From: Enoplolaimus lenunculus
Taxonomy: Eukaryota > Nematoda > Enoplea > Enoplida > Thoracostomopsidae
Length of the DNA stretch: 64,000 nt
Reading direction: 5' to 3'
Assembly: GCA_030248215.1 (NCBI GenBank)
Contig: JASANG010002854.1
Coordinates: 25,663-89,662, forward strand
Positions 46,448-58,002 of this stretch are shown in pieces. The notes below the pieces were generated by a model. That model saw only the letters and a program-made list of their open reading frames with translations. It made no database searches and was not told the DNA's origin. Every line of letters starts with the position of its first letter. Position 1 is the first letter of the stretch. The position numbers and the translations under genes were made by a program.

Positions 46448-48127
46448 AAGCGTGATTATCATCGAGAAGAGCTTTATTTCGAAACATATTTATTTTAAAT
46501 CAAAGTTGTTTAATTTAAATATAAATGCACGGTGCTGTTTGAATTTTACTGCAAATTTATTGATGCCGAACTCGCGTTTAATAGACAAATGTCATAGTGT
46601 TCCGCTATGCTGGCAATTGTTTTAGAGAAGAAATTTAACATAGACTTTTATGTTTGATACGTGTCTAAACCAGAGTGGCGTTGATATTTGTGAACAGTAA
46701 TAAATGTGTGGTCAATGTACTATTAAATGTAAATTTTTGGCTCTATAACAATAAGAAAAATATATCAATGCAATGTAAAATATGATGGTTGAACAAAAAC
46801 AAAGTGACATTATGCTACTAAATAAAATTCGCTTTTCTAAACAGTTGTAAACAGGAAAAATATTGCTGCTCGTGCTGCAATAATGAAAGCGAACATGGAA
46901 GCTTCATTCATGAATGGCATCCGATTTTTATATGCAAATAGTCGGATCTCTGAAATTCAATTTAGCAGTTTCGAGTTATTCCTAAACCTAAGCCTAAGCC
47001 AAGCAAAAAATAATTTAATGGTTAAGCTTAGTCCCACAGAAAAACGTTCCTCCCCTGAACTTTGCATGGGCCAAAATAACAAATTTAAAGGGATCGTGAT
47101 TCAACTACCTAAGTTGTGACGAGACAGTTAATCAATTTAGTAATAGGGAACGTTTATGATTGATTCACATATGGGTTGTCAAATCTTGGCAACTCAGGTG
47201 TTTGTGCATTAGTTATATAATGCGTCGTCAATTTTAATTTGCGTCGAGCTCATGGAAATTCACATCGAGCTTAGACGCTTGCCGTCTGCTATGCCAACAT
47301 TGATTAAGCAACAACAACTGCTATACTCAAAATTTGCAGTAGTTGAAAATTGGTTTTGAAAATGTTTTGTAAATCGAAAATTAAATATTTTAGAGCTCTA
47401 ATTTTTAACGACAGTTGTCTACACAAGTTTTAAAACATAAACTCAACTACAATTGCTATTTTTCACTTGATAAACCGTAGGCGGTTGCCGTTAATAAAAT
47501 GACTAACCGTAGACGCATTCCGTGCAAAATTTTTAACTGTTCCGAACGCTATCTGTAATTTTGAAAGCTTAGCTTGAACAGCTGGCGTTCAAACATTATA
47601 TTTGCCCTGCTTCATTCAGACAAAGCAGTTTGCAATATTTTAAATATTTTTCACTCGCTTTCTGTGGCCCGTAGCCATCTCTACTTGCTAGGAAGGGCCA
47701 AAAATAGACGGGCCAATAGGATAAATGTACATATCAGGGCCGTAATCGTTGTGAAGTAAGAGCGTATGCCTAAGGCCAGCTAAAAACCGTTCGCCCTAGT
47801 GTATACGCGGACCTCAATAGGGGTACAAAGTTGTCATCAGCATTCTACAAGCAGAGCCAACCTTTAAAGGGAACAAATTTTTTCGGGTCAACACTCCCCT
47901 GTCTTCTTCTTGCGTGTCTGTGTATTAAAAAACGCTCTTAATATTAATATATGTTTAATATATATTTCAAAATTGTTTCTTTTATATAACGAAAAATAGT
48001 GCATGGGCGCCAATCTATTCTGAAAAGTGGGGGGGTCAATTCAACGCCAGTAAACATGATGGCCCATGTATAGCACGGTGTGTCGCGTTTTCCAAGGCGT
48101 AAAACTTGTGATGGCCCATGTATAGCA
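46448..48127. other. Intergenic, several repeat copies
   Basis: 46970-47085 is an hAT-like MITE right half with CCTAAACCTAAGCCTAAGCC. 47230-47530 holds CATCGAGCTTAGACGCTTGC and related words whose inverse occurs at 51240-51310. 47760-47900 is a CCGTAGCC-type fragment. No gene seen. Confidence 0.5.
46699..46704 (+). terminator. Polyadenylation signal AATAAA
   Basis: The hexamer lies about 250 bases past the stop of the secreted-peptide gene, on the same strand. Earlier near-matches (ATAAAT) exist, so this is a likely but unproven site. Confidence 0.45.
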
Positions 48128-48446
48128 CAGGGGTTTCACGTTTTCCACGGTGTAAAACTTATGACCAGGAGTGCAGCGCAGCCACTCCTTTACGACCGCT
48201 AGGGACTCCGCTGGTTTGGTAGAAAAATCACAAGCATAAGTTTGGTTTTGAAAACTAGAAAAATTGAAAATTCACACGCCTGTGGAATATTCAGGCGTCT
48301 GAATTTTTCACTTTTCCAGTTTTCCAAGCCAAAACTATGCTTGCGATTTTCCTACCAAAACAGTTTAATTTCTAGCCGCCATACAAGAGTGGCTTCGCTG
48401 CGCTCCTGGTCATAAGGGTTCCACATTGTAAAATGGGAAGCCCCTG
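48128..48446. mobile_element. 319-bp foldback element, CAGGGG ends
   Basis: Nearly the whole element is one palindrome centred at 48288 (ACGCCTGTGGAATATTCAGG). Arms include ATGACCAGGAGTGCAGCGCA, GGTTTGGTAG, ACAAGCATA and AAAACT words, mirrored on the other side. The ends are CAGGGGTTTC and GAAGCCCCTG. A shorter neighbour starting GGCCCATGTATAGCACGG lies just left of it. Confidence 0.85.
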
Positions 48447-49260
48447 TGCTATTGGTTAACATGATTAATGCTTAAAAGAGAAAAGTATACTAAGTGCCTG
48501 TATTTTGCTAAATTTTGACTCATTGACAGAAAGCTATCAGGTATAGATTTGATTTTTGATATGCTTATACGTAGCCAATAGACATGTGTAAAGTTGATAC
48601 ATGAACTGTGATGAACAGGTTTCGAACAATGAGCGTGTCAGACGATTTGGTACTAATAAGCCGGTCAAGTTTTTATCTTTCAAATGTAAGAGGGTCAAAA
48701 ACGCCTACCAAGTTTTATACTCAAAAACTGGGGGGTCAGTGACCCCCTCACCCCCCTCGGGATTGGCGCCCATAACACTACACTGTTTTTGAGGTTTATT
48801 CCTAAGCCTCCTAAAAGCTTAAGCCTAAGCGTAAAGATCGAGCTGAAGCCTAAACGTAAGCGAAATATTTGAAGTTGTCGGCCAAGGTGAAGTGACTTGG
48901 AGAATGCAGAGAGGACAACCAATACAATGATCAACCAACAAGTATCAAAATCAAAATTTTGCTCTTAAAACAAAAAATTTACGATTTATAGTTTTTCGTT
49001 CGTTTCGCGCGTAAAAGCACTCTATTCACAGTTTTTATATCGAGCGCACCCCCACCGCGGCTAAAATTTGTAGCTTCACCACTATTACGGCATGGACAGT
49101 TGTTGAATTTTGAAAAATATGAACTGAAAATTTTTTTCGTAGTCGGCCCTTTGTTTCAGCATTGGAAATATTAAAACGCATGCGAGCTGTTGCCAACTTA
49201 AACAGGGCCAAAACTGTAGTATATGCATATTCCTAAATCTAAGACTAAGCGTAAGCGTAG
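48447..49260. other. No gene; TTAGGC-type patches
   Basis: 48790-48870 and 49215-49260 carry CCTAAG/AAGCCTAAGC words. The segment around 48720-48775 is GC-rich repeat sequence ending in TTGGCGCCCAT. Confidence 0.45.
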
Positions 49261-49420
49261 TGCGGGATTCACGTTATAACCGGGACAGGCGGAACACGGT
49301 TTGTCCTATGTTGATTCGACGTCAACGTTAAAATTCGAGCAATGAGCGGACAATTCACCAAAAATCGAAACTACCTGTGGACGCGGTAGCTAGCTTAGAT
49401 CAAAATCTAAGCATAGTTTC
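49261..49420. mobile_element. Harbinger-like MITE end (inverted-type)
   Basis: TGCGGGATTCACGTTATAAC followed by TGTTGATTCGACGTCAACGT, the inverse of the usual right end. A segment here, CACCAAAAATCGAAACTACC through GATCAAAATCTAAGC, recurs inverted at 51540-51610. Confidence 0.6.
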
Positions 49421-49741
49421 GGCGAAACTTTGTGGGGTCCACAGAAAAATTAAACGGGACAGGCATTTTATGCGCATCCCGAACCGTTAGTAACGTGGGA
49501 CTGACAATATTTTTTACTTGGTAAAACCTTTTAGTGGAGTAGTAGGACAATATCATTCCGTAGCCTTTGAAACAATAGTGTAAAATATATTAATTCTGGG
49601 TGCTATCTTTTCAAAATCTCGCTGTAAATCAGGTTTCAGCCATATGCACCTCGACCTTCTGCAGCAAACAAAACTTATTTTGTAAGGCAACGAATGGTTT
49701 TCACCACGCAGATTTACGAAGGCAGAAACCAGATGAGTTTA

Positions 49742-50000
49742 TGCGGGGTTCACGTTGAACACGGTTTGTTCTATGTTGATTCGACGTCAACGTTAAAATT
49801 CGAGCACTCATATCGGGTGAACAGACAAAACTCCTATGTCATATGACATTTACTTACATACCACCGTTCTCATAAGATCCTTGTGTACATGAGTCGGTAT
49901 GTCACGTGATACTAAGGGACATTTATGCGAATATCATATGATATTCCAAAAATATCATAATTCAGCGGGACACTGTAATCTTCGGGTGCTTATAAATTGA
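49742..50000. mobile_element. Second Harbinger-like end, abutting tandem array
   Basis: TGCGGGGTTCACGTTGAACA, the same subterminal TGTTGATTCGACGTCAACGT, and ATATCATATGATATTCC palindromes. No opposite end is found nearby; the next end (51378) points the other way. Confidence 0.6.
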
Positions 50001-50049
50001 TGGAATGTCCAACGGCAGAGGCACACATGTGCGTAAATACCAAATACAC

Positions 50050-50645
50050 GTTTGCAAATCCATTTCTGACACAAAAATCAATTTCAGAACACCATCGCAT
50101 TTCCGTAGGAAGAGAAATTGTGCCCGGGTGGACAGTATGTCATGGGGAACAAATTTCACGTTACATACAATGCGTCAACTGTTTTTGACAGATTTTTTGG
50201 CTTCAAATTTGTGAAAACAAGAATTATTACTGACACAAACTGCTCTGAGAGTACAACTTTTCGTAGTTGTGTTTCTGAAAAATTGTGTCCATGGGACAAT
50301 CTTTCGTGGGAACAAATTTCCCGTTACATACTACGCGTCAATTGTTTTTGACATATTTTTTTGGCTTCAAATTTGTGAAAATAAGAATTATTAATGAGAC
50401 AAAGTGCTCCGAGGGTGCAACTTTTTGTAGTTGTGTTTCTGGGAATTTGTGTCCATCGGACAATATTTTCTGGAGAACAAATTTCCCGTTAGATACTACG
50501 CGTTAACTGTTTTCGGCAGATTTTTCGGCCACAAATTTGTGAAAACAAGAGATATTAATGAGACAACGTGCTCCGAGGGTGCAAATTTTGTAGTTGTGTT
50601 CCTGGGAAACTGTCCGGGTGATAATATTTCCTGGGAAACAAATTT
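50050..50645. repeat. 164-bp tandem array, about 3.6 copies
   Basis: Anchors GGCTTCAAATTTGTGAAAA recur at 50199, 50363 and 50527. Units share ACAAATTTCCCGTTACATAC and GTTGTGTTTCTGG words. They keep overlapping frames open by chance; I do not call a gene. Confidence 0.85.
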
Positions 50646-51377
50646 TGGCATAAATTTTGCCAAAGGTTCCGGCAGTTTCGGTGGTGATTTTTTATTTTTT
50701 CGTGTTTTTAAATATGGAAAGGATTTTTTCACCCCAGATTTAACACCGTTCTGCCAAGGTTTGAAATCTTAAAAATCAATAGCCTTGTTTAAGGTGAAAA
50801 AGTTATCATTGCAAACCAAAGAACCAGTTTCTCACGAAACTATCGTTAGACCGTACGTCCACAGCGGCGGATGCAGAAATTTCTGACGAGATGGCGGGCA
50901 AGCAAAACTATTAAAAACTCAATTTCAAAAAAAAGAAAGTGAGAATTTTGTGAGGAAAAAATTGTAAGGCAGAAACCTATCACAAAAACATTTTTGAACG
51001 GTGGGAGGCGTACGGCCTCACCGATCCCTATTTAAATCCGCTAGTGGTCTTGCGTCTTGCATACGCTAGGACGATTGCAGTACAATAAATAATAACGCTT
51101 TTGACAGCTGCAGTAGTTGAGGAAATACAGCGTAAACATCTGCTGTATTTCAATATTTTAGTACCCGTCGGCGAGAATTGGTTAGAAATCAGCAGTTGTA
51201 GACTGCAAATGAAATTTTAAAAAATTTTAAAAATATAGCAGCAACATTTACCATTGAATATATAGCAGACGGCAAGTGTCTAAGCTCGATGTGAATTTCC
51301 ACGAGCTCGGGTGTTTGGGGCGTGGTTGACTCTATTTTAATACAAATTTTGGCTGGTGTGGTGAAACAATGATTTAA

Positions 51378-51610
51378 TGCGGGGTTTACGTTATAACCGG
51401 CGCCGCTTGGGACACGTTTTGTTAGTATTACACTATTGGGTAACATTTTGTCTGCTAGTAGACCCCATATCGTATTCAAAAATACGTATTTGTTTGCTAT
51501 CATCATGTGTAGGTCACGTTTTGTTCTTCAGTATCTTATGATTGTTCAGATTTTGATCTAAGCTAGCTACCGCGTCCACACGTAGTTTCGATTCTTGGTG
51601 AAATATCCGC
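51378..51610. mobile_element. Harbinger-like MITE left end
   Basis: TGCGGGGTTTACGTTATAAC, then ACTATTGGGTAACATTTTGT and TGCTATCATCATGTGTAGGT, as in the left half of 39335-40162. It is preceded by TAA (51375-51377). It ends in the inverted copy of the 49350-49420 segment. Confidence 0.6.
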
Positions 51611-53301
51611 TCATAGTTTGAAATGTCCACAAATTATCTCAAGCCGCAGAAAAGCATAACGCCAATTTTGTCAAGCTAAATTGATACGATATCTTATAGA
51701 CGTGTTATAATATTTTTTTACGTTTTTCGACCCACGGTCCACCCTCGCGAAATTCGAAAAAATTGACAAAATTTTTCTCGAAATATAGTTAGTTTATATA
51801 TTTACGACGGCAAAACGTTTCAATTTCGAAGTGATAATTTTAGCGTCAAGAAACGACTATCATGTATATATTCCACAACACCATTTACACTAAACAGCAT
51901 TCAATTTTAGAAGAATTTTTTCAACTATAACTAGGTATACGTGCTAATGGGAACGTTAATAGCAAAACGTTAAAAGCAACTAAAGCTATCAAAATTATTC
52001 AATTAACCGCATTACAATTGAAGGGCTATTTTGACCTTTCAGAACGCGTTATATTGTTCACAATGTAAATGTTTTCTCAACCTAATTGTGTAGGTGTTTA
52101 CAGGGCAAACAGAATTCCTTCCCACATTCGGAACAAGCTTAATATTTGAATGTTTTGGTTTTACTGAAGTGAAGTACTACTAATTCATTCTTGTAAAAGG
52201 TATATATGCGACTCAATTGCACAATACAAACAAGCATGTACTGGACGGGTCAGAGACACGAGTAAGGAACCAGGAACGTAATTAAGGGTAACAGAAGGGA
52301 AGAAACGCCGCGATCTCTGCGACTACGTTCGCCTACCTGAGAGCGAAAGTAACCACTTGAAAAAACTCCGAAATAATTTTTACGCGTGTAATTAATTTCA
52401 GTTTCACCGTTTAGCTAATCTTCCTCCCATCGATATCCAGGTTCAAAATTGATTGGTATGCACGTATTATTTCTCTTCTGCTGCATTAATAATAGCAGCA
52501 CAAAGCAAGATGCCCAAATCATTGTAATGAAGAATGTCAAAAAGTTTTAGATATATGGCCACCAAACGAACACATAAATATCAAACGTTTGTATTACAAT
52601 TTATAAACGGGCATCCGCGCGAAATAGTGTTGTTTATGCTCCCAAAAAATTTTTTACAATCAATCTCTAAATTCCACCTGGAAACCATTAGATATTTGGT
52701 AGAAACTTGTTCCCGATGACTAAAGGTATGTCCGCCCTTGCTGAAACATCTGCTACTGCTAGTATTAGGATAGAATTGTCAATATTTTACTTTCTATAAA
52801 ATTGGTTTGCTTCCTTCCCTCTGTGAATTTCAGTCTAGCTACGTGAATGGAGGAAACGCACCTTGACTGGAAAATTATGGCACGCATTCACGTTATTCTA
52901 TGTCGTACGAAGCCGGGACGTTATAGTTAGAAGTAATAAAATGAGCTTGTTTTACTATGGAATAGGGATGCAGCTTTAAGAAAAACGCATCTTAACCTAA
53001 TTTTCACCCCTCAAACTTGAGTACCATGCACTTTTTATCGACGGAGGTACGGAATAGAAATCGTCTAACCAACTATCTAACTGCATCGCTTTTACCATAC
53101 GCTTTGCGGAGCAATTGTATAAACATTATACGAACAATGGCAAAACGCAGTAAAACACAAGATATATTTACTTAGCTTCGTTTCTTGTGTTTTGGTTTGT
53201 TTACAATGTCAGTTGCGTGTTTAACGGGGAAGATAAGATAGAGAATAATGCTTATGTCTTCGAAGTTTTTTGGAGACAAACACGTACCTTTACAAGATTA
53301 G
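51611..53301. other. No convincing gene
   Basis: An ATG-started 61-codon frame at 52534-52719 (MSKSFRYMATKRTHKYQTFV...) has no recognisable domain. A GC-richer patch lies at 52250-52340. Otherwise AT-rich. Confidence 0.4.
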
Positions 53302-53451
53302 AATGACTTGCTGCGTCACAAAATTTCCCTCGGTACTCTCGCTCAGAAAACTTTACTTGAACTTTTACGCAGGGCTGGAGCGGCTGATCCAAATATGAGA
53401 CTGGCCACATACGCTGTGGTGCGATATATAACGGTGGGACAAACCTTTTGA
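53302..53451 (+). CDS. Possible isolated coding exon or relic
   Basis: After a plausible acceptor (ACAAGATTAG) the frame reads NDLLRHKISLGTLAQKTLLE, then LLRRAGAADPNMRLATYAVV, then RYITVGQTF and a stop. An ACG|GTGGGA donor could end it near 53433. Leu/Ala-rich helical character and GC-richer codons set it apart from its neighbours. I recognise no family and find no partner exons, so it may be a decayed fragment. Confidence 0.3.
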   Translation, partial: NDLLRHKISLGTLAQKTLLELLRRAGAADPNMRLATYAVVRYITVGQTF

Positions 53452-54974
53452 TCGAAGTGAGCGGGAAACCAAATGCAATTTTAATAATTTTAACATATCA
53501 AAGTGGTCGCCTTACTATTTTCATAAAATTTTCCAGTCTGTGATATGTGAAAGTTTGCTGCCTTAAAAAAGGAAGGCGAGAGCTCCTGTTCTGATGGCTA
53601 CGGCACCGCTGCGCTTCCAAAACAAATTCCTAACTACACTTTTATGCCCTGTGCGTCGTATTTTGTTCTTTAGTGGTTACTTTTTAGTTGCATAAATGTA
53701 GATTGCCATCCACGTACAAGACATCAAGACAAAATATACTTTTACCACGGATACAACTATAGCCAACGGATGAACTGCTATACATCTGCTTCAATCTTGA
53801 CCCTTCCATGGTCCTAAATTTTTTACACTGAAAACAATTTCGCAAAAGTTTTTCTTGCTTCTAAAAAATCTTACTCCCTCGATACTAACAATTCCTGGCT
53901 GGTTGGTTGCTTGATTGTATTCTGTTCGGGCCCGTAGTCAAGTTCAGGGATAGGGGGCTCAGCCCCCCTGTAAAAATTTTGCCCTGCGCCTAGAAAATTT
54001 TTAACTTTGCTTGCAAGTCATAAAAAGCCCTTGAATGCCCTTCCTGAAGAATTTTTAGCCCCCCCCCCTTAGCAAGCTGAGACGATGCAATACTTTGGTA
54101 TTGGTTTAGGTTCATTCATAAGAGTCACTGTGTGTATCATTGAAAACAGTTAGTAGTTAAGGTAGTATGCGTTGTTTGCCAACGATATCGTTTGTGTTGT
54201 TAGGCAAAGCAGAAAGGTATGTAAACAACTCATCTATATACTGATGTACACCCCTGAAAAGTTTCTAAATTAGAAAAAGTAGTTATTATTACCTTCAAAT
54301 CTTGTGTACTTTACAGACCCGTAGCCAGCTCACCTTGGTAGGCGGGGCTAAACGTTTTTGCAGAAGAGGCACACATGAGTTTTCGATTTTTCGTTGACTT
54401 AAAAGCAGCGTTGAAAATCTTCAAGCGAGGCTTCCTTTGGCTACGGGATGGTACTGTACCTCACACATGACGCCTAAGCTTGCGATAAGGCTTTCGTATG
54501 CCTGAGCGTGAGTATAAGACTAAGCTCAACCCTTCGCCTAAGTTTTTATTAAGCCTAAAGCTTAAGTCTATGCCTAAGCCTAAGTTTTTTCTTGGTGCCG
54601 TGGTTCTTCACCGATTATGTTTTTTCTTGCTTGAAAACGTTCGGGTTTTGTTGGATGGTTTGTATTAGCCGAATAGTAAGATGATCCCGTGGGTATTATA
54701 TTTGATTAGGTTTTTGTGTTCAAGTCTAGTTTATTAGCTTTTAGTGTTGTCCAGTTGCATCACAGTTTTTTCAGTAAGGTTCAAATTGGGTCTGCTTGTC
54801 GTTTGTCGAAATGTAACTGTTTCACTGACTGATATTGTTTTAGCTCAAATGAAATTTTGTTGAAACTATCTCAGCATATTTCCATTAATCCTAAGGCTAA
54901 GCCTAAACTTCAGCGTAAAAATGGGTCTATAACTAAGCCTAAGCATAAGCAAAAATTATAGCAGTGATCGGAGC
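53452..54974. other. Repeat fragments, no gene
   Basis: 53925-54090 (CAGGGATAGGGGGCTCAGCC) and 54315-54460 (CCGTAGCCAGCTCACCTTGG ... TGGCTACGG, inverted ends) are non-autonomous element copies. 54465-54600 and 54880-54965 carry TTAGGC-type words. Confidence 0.5.
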
Positions 54975-55352
54975 CAGGGATGAGCGGAGACCGGCCATGA
55001 AAAATCTCGGTCTCGGTCAACTTTTGTTCATCACTGAAAAAAAACAAAATTTTCAAAATAATTTATTTCTAATGCTTTTTTCGTAGTTTTTTTGGGTTTT
55101 TCATAGTTTTTGTGTCTTTTCAGAATATCTGCTAGTAACTATTGCGTAACTATGAAAATTCGGATTCACAGCGAAACTTTATTCATTAGGCATTACTTGC
55201 TTCAACAATATTAACTTCAGGTTTTTACAGGTCTACCAGCATTTGCTGAATACTCGACTTTTAGTGTCGGTTCCAAACCACTGAGACTCAAGACACCGAG
55301 ACCTGCCAAATACCGAGACTTGTCGAGACTGAGACCGAGACTCCCATGCCTG
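54975..55352. mobile_element. 378-bp hAT-like MITE with GAGACCGAGAC repeats
   Basis: CAGGGATGAGCGGAGACCGG at the left and ACCGAGACTCCCATGCCTG at the right are inverted. The flanks ATCGGAGC and ATCTTAGC match at six of eight positions. TCTCGGTCTCGGTC words are mirrored near both ends. Confidence 0.7.
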
Positions 55353-56324
55353 ATCTTAGCCACCTCTGTTTTATAGTATCCACGAAGAACTGGATGCCTT
55401 TAAAAGAAACATGGGCCAAACAAATATTGCAACTGAACGCAACGCTACAAAACCATAGAATAGTATAAAAGTTCGTTATTTTAGCGTTTAAAATCCATCG
55501 GCATGAGAAGTTAAACTTTGTCATATAAACACTTTGGGTACCTTAAGCCTCGTAAGAAAGAATTGCAAGCTACGTTCTGATATTTGAATGCAATCTGGTA
55601 TTGGATTTGAATTCATTAACCGGCTCCGACTTCGGCTCCGGCTCCGGTCAGATATTAGACCTGCATCCGTTATGATTCACACCTGATGAAAAAGGGGTTC
55701 CGGCAAACCACAAATCAAAAAAACAATGGTTTTGTTATTTTTCTGTTTTATTGAGATCGCAAATGTAAATATAAAACATGTGTATAAAATTTAAACTTTA
55801 TATACACGATATCCAGTCATTCAATTGATATTAGGTTGAATTGACAAAAGTTAAACTAAAATTGGGTGCGTTATTTATATAAAGACTAACAGAAATTTTG
55901 TTGTGAAAACCTTGTTTGTTTGAATTCATTATCCGGCTCCGGCTCCGGCTTCGTCAGTCCTTGGTATCCGGTCGCACCCTGTTGCCAACTATATATTATG
56001 AAAGAAATTTTGAATTTGTAAAACCTAGATCACTTTTTGGCTTATGTAAAAGAATTTAGACAAAATAATGATTTTGAGTCTGGCCCATAGTCAGCTCAAC
56101 CTGCTAGATGGGCCAAAACAAACTCAGGCGGTACCTGATGTTAGAACAACAGACTGACAAGCGGGACTAAAACATTTCTAGAGCAGCCTACATTTTTCTA
56201 GAGGCAGATGAGATCTACTGGCGTCCGTTTGGATGCGGACCTGTTTTGTGTTTAAGAATGCTTTTCTTACATTTTCAAAATACGTGATACAAAGTGCACT
56301 ACACAGAATGGTTCCAGTATCAAA
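55353..56324. other. No gene; GGCTCCGG-rich element ends
   Basis: 55620-55660 and 55930-55981 carry GGCTCCGGCTCCGG runs. The second finishes CCGGTCGCACCCTG, an hAT-type end related to the one at 38205. Otherwise nothing. Confidence 0.45.
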
Positions 56325-56439
56325 GGCCAATGTTAGTTCTATGGGCGTCCCGTTTTCCCGCAGGACAGTAAGACACAGGAATGTAATCGGATCAAATGTA
56401 TATACTCCTGCCAACAGCATTACGGGCAGATGGGAAAAT

Positions 56440-57560
56440 ATGACAGTCTTGCTTCGGGCAAACGGGAAAATGGAACAGTTGCAATTTTTCGCTAAGAAAA
56501 CGGCAAAATGGGGCAGCTTTGTTTCGGGCAAACGGAAAAACTGGACAGCTGCAAATTTTGGCTGAGAACACGGATGCAATGGGACCTGAGTGTATGGGGG
56601 CAAAAGACCGGACAACTGCGATTTTTCGTAGGGAAAACGGTAAAACGGGACAGGTATGTTTCGGGCAAATGGGAAAGCCGGACAGCTGCAAGTTTTCGCT
56701 GGGAAAACGGGACAATGGTACAGGCCAGTTTCAGAAAATGGGAAAATGGGACAGCTGCGGATTTTAGCTGGAAAAACAGGACAATGGAACATTGATTCGG
56801 AAAAATGGGAAATCGGGATAGCAGCAATTTTTCGCTGAGAAAGCGAGAAAACGGGACAGGCATGTTTCAAGCAAATGGGAAAACGGGCAAATGGGAAAAC
56901 GGAACAACTGCGATTTTTCGTAGGGAAAACGGGAAAACGGGACAGGTATGTTTCGGGCTGATGAGAAAACGGGACAGCTGCAATTTTTCGCTGGAAAAAT
57001 GGGGCAGGTATGTTTCGGGCAAATGAGAAAACGGAAAAGCTGCGAATTTTCGCTGGAAGAACAGGACAATGGAACATTGTTTCGGGAAAATGGGAAATCG
57101 GGACAGCAGCAATTTTTCGCTGAGAAAGCGAGAAAACGGGACAGGCATGTTTCAAGCCAGAACTGCAAAACGGGACCGCTACAAATTTTCGCTGGGATAA
57201 CGGAAAAACGCGACAGGTTTGTTCCGGGCAAATGGGAAAACGGGACAGCTGCAGGTTTTCACATGGGAAACGAGACAGGTGCAAGTTTCACTGGAGAAAC
57301 GGGGCAATGGGACAGGCCTGTTTCAGGTGAACGGGAAAACGGGACAGCTGCAATTTTTCGCTGGAAAAACGGGACAGGTTTGTTTCGAGCAAAGAAAAAC
57401 GAGACAGCTGCTATTTTCCTATGGGAAAACGGAAAAACGGGACAGGTATGTTTCGGGAAATGGGAAATGGGAAAACGGGACAGCTGAATTTTTTCGCTGG
57501 GAAAACGGCAAAAGGGCATCTTTGTTTCGGGCAAATGGGAAACCGGGACAGCACTATTTT
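56440..57560. repeat. Minisatellite of GGGACAGCTGC/TTTCGGGCAAATGGG units
   Basis: Composite units of roughly 70-100 bp alternate ACGGGACAGCTGCAATTTTT, CGCTGGGAAAACGG and GACAGGTATGTTTCGGGCAA. TAA/TAG/TGA are rare in the unit on both strands, so long open frames arise in several frames, including 368 codons on the minus strand. The fact that several frames are open together argues that none is coding. Confidence 0.9.
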
Positions 57561-57676
57561 TTGTAGAGAATGATTTTATCAGTCCTACATCCAGCACCCC
57601 CGCACTTGGACGGACCTAAGCAGGATGGGAGCGGCCGCCCCCAAGCCCCTCGCACCAAGCGACCTTGCCAACCAAA

Positions 57677-57757
57677 CCACAAACAACAACAACAACAACA
57701 GCAACAAGAACAACAACAACATCAACAACAACGACGACGACGATAACAACAATAAAG
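57677..57757. repeat. CAA/ACAACA microsatellite
   Basis: ACAACAACAACAACAACAGC and related trinucleotide runs near the right end of the hAT-like element. Not coding. Confidence 0.85.
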
Positions 57758-58002
57758 TTTAATAATCTTTGCGTATGCACAAACAGGAGTAGCAAATGCT
57801 GCTCTCAGACCTCATTGCCGTCCCGTGGGACAACGGGACGCCCCTGAAAGTAACATGGGCCGTATCAAGTATGCGTTCACCAAAAAACATCCGTTAACCT
57901 GGTCTTTAAAACACTTCCCTATTTGTTATAACAAATTTTTGAAACTTTAGTCGGTGGCTGGTTTACATTATTGAATAAACTAAATTGTCAACCGGTAAAA
58001 TA

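Larger units (their letters stand above)
56325..57861. mobile_element. 1.5-kb hAT-like element filled by minisatellite
   Basis: The left end GGCCAATGTTAGTTCTATGG continues into GCGTCCCGTT. The right end is the inverse of GGCCCATGTTACTTTCAGGG continuing into GCGTCCCGTT. The flanks GTATCAAA (56317-56324) and GTATCAAG (57862-57869) are an 8-bp target duplication with one change. The interior, about 56440-57560, is a tandem array of GGGAAAACGGGACAGCTGCA and TTTTTCGCTGGGAAAACGGG units. No transposase is present. Confidence 0.85.

Noticed and set aside
50005-50772. Overlapping frames with repeated FFGFKFVKTRIINETKCSEG-like text
   Set aside because: Generated by the 164-bp tandem array; frames change between units, no start or splice context.
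52534-52719. Short ATG-started gene MSKSFRYMATKRTHKY...
   Set aside because: Length is within chance for this composition and no domain or signal is visible.
56178-57284. 368-codon minus-strand frame rich in CPVFPLSQRKIAAVPF-like repeats
   Set aside because: It is a translation of a minisatellite whose unit lacks stops in several frames and both strands at once; element ends and target duplication explain the segment.
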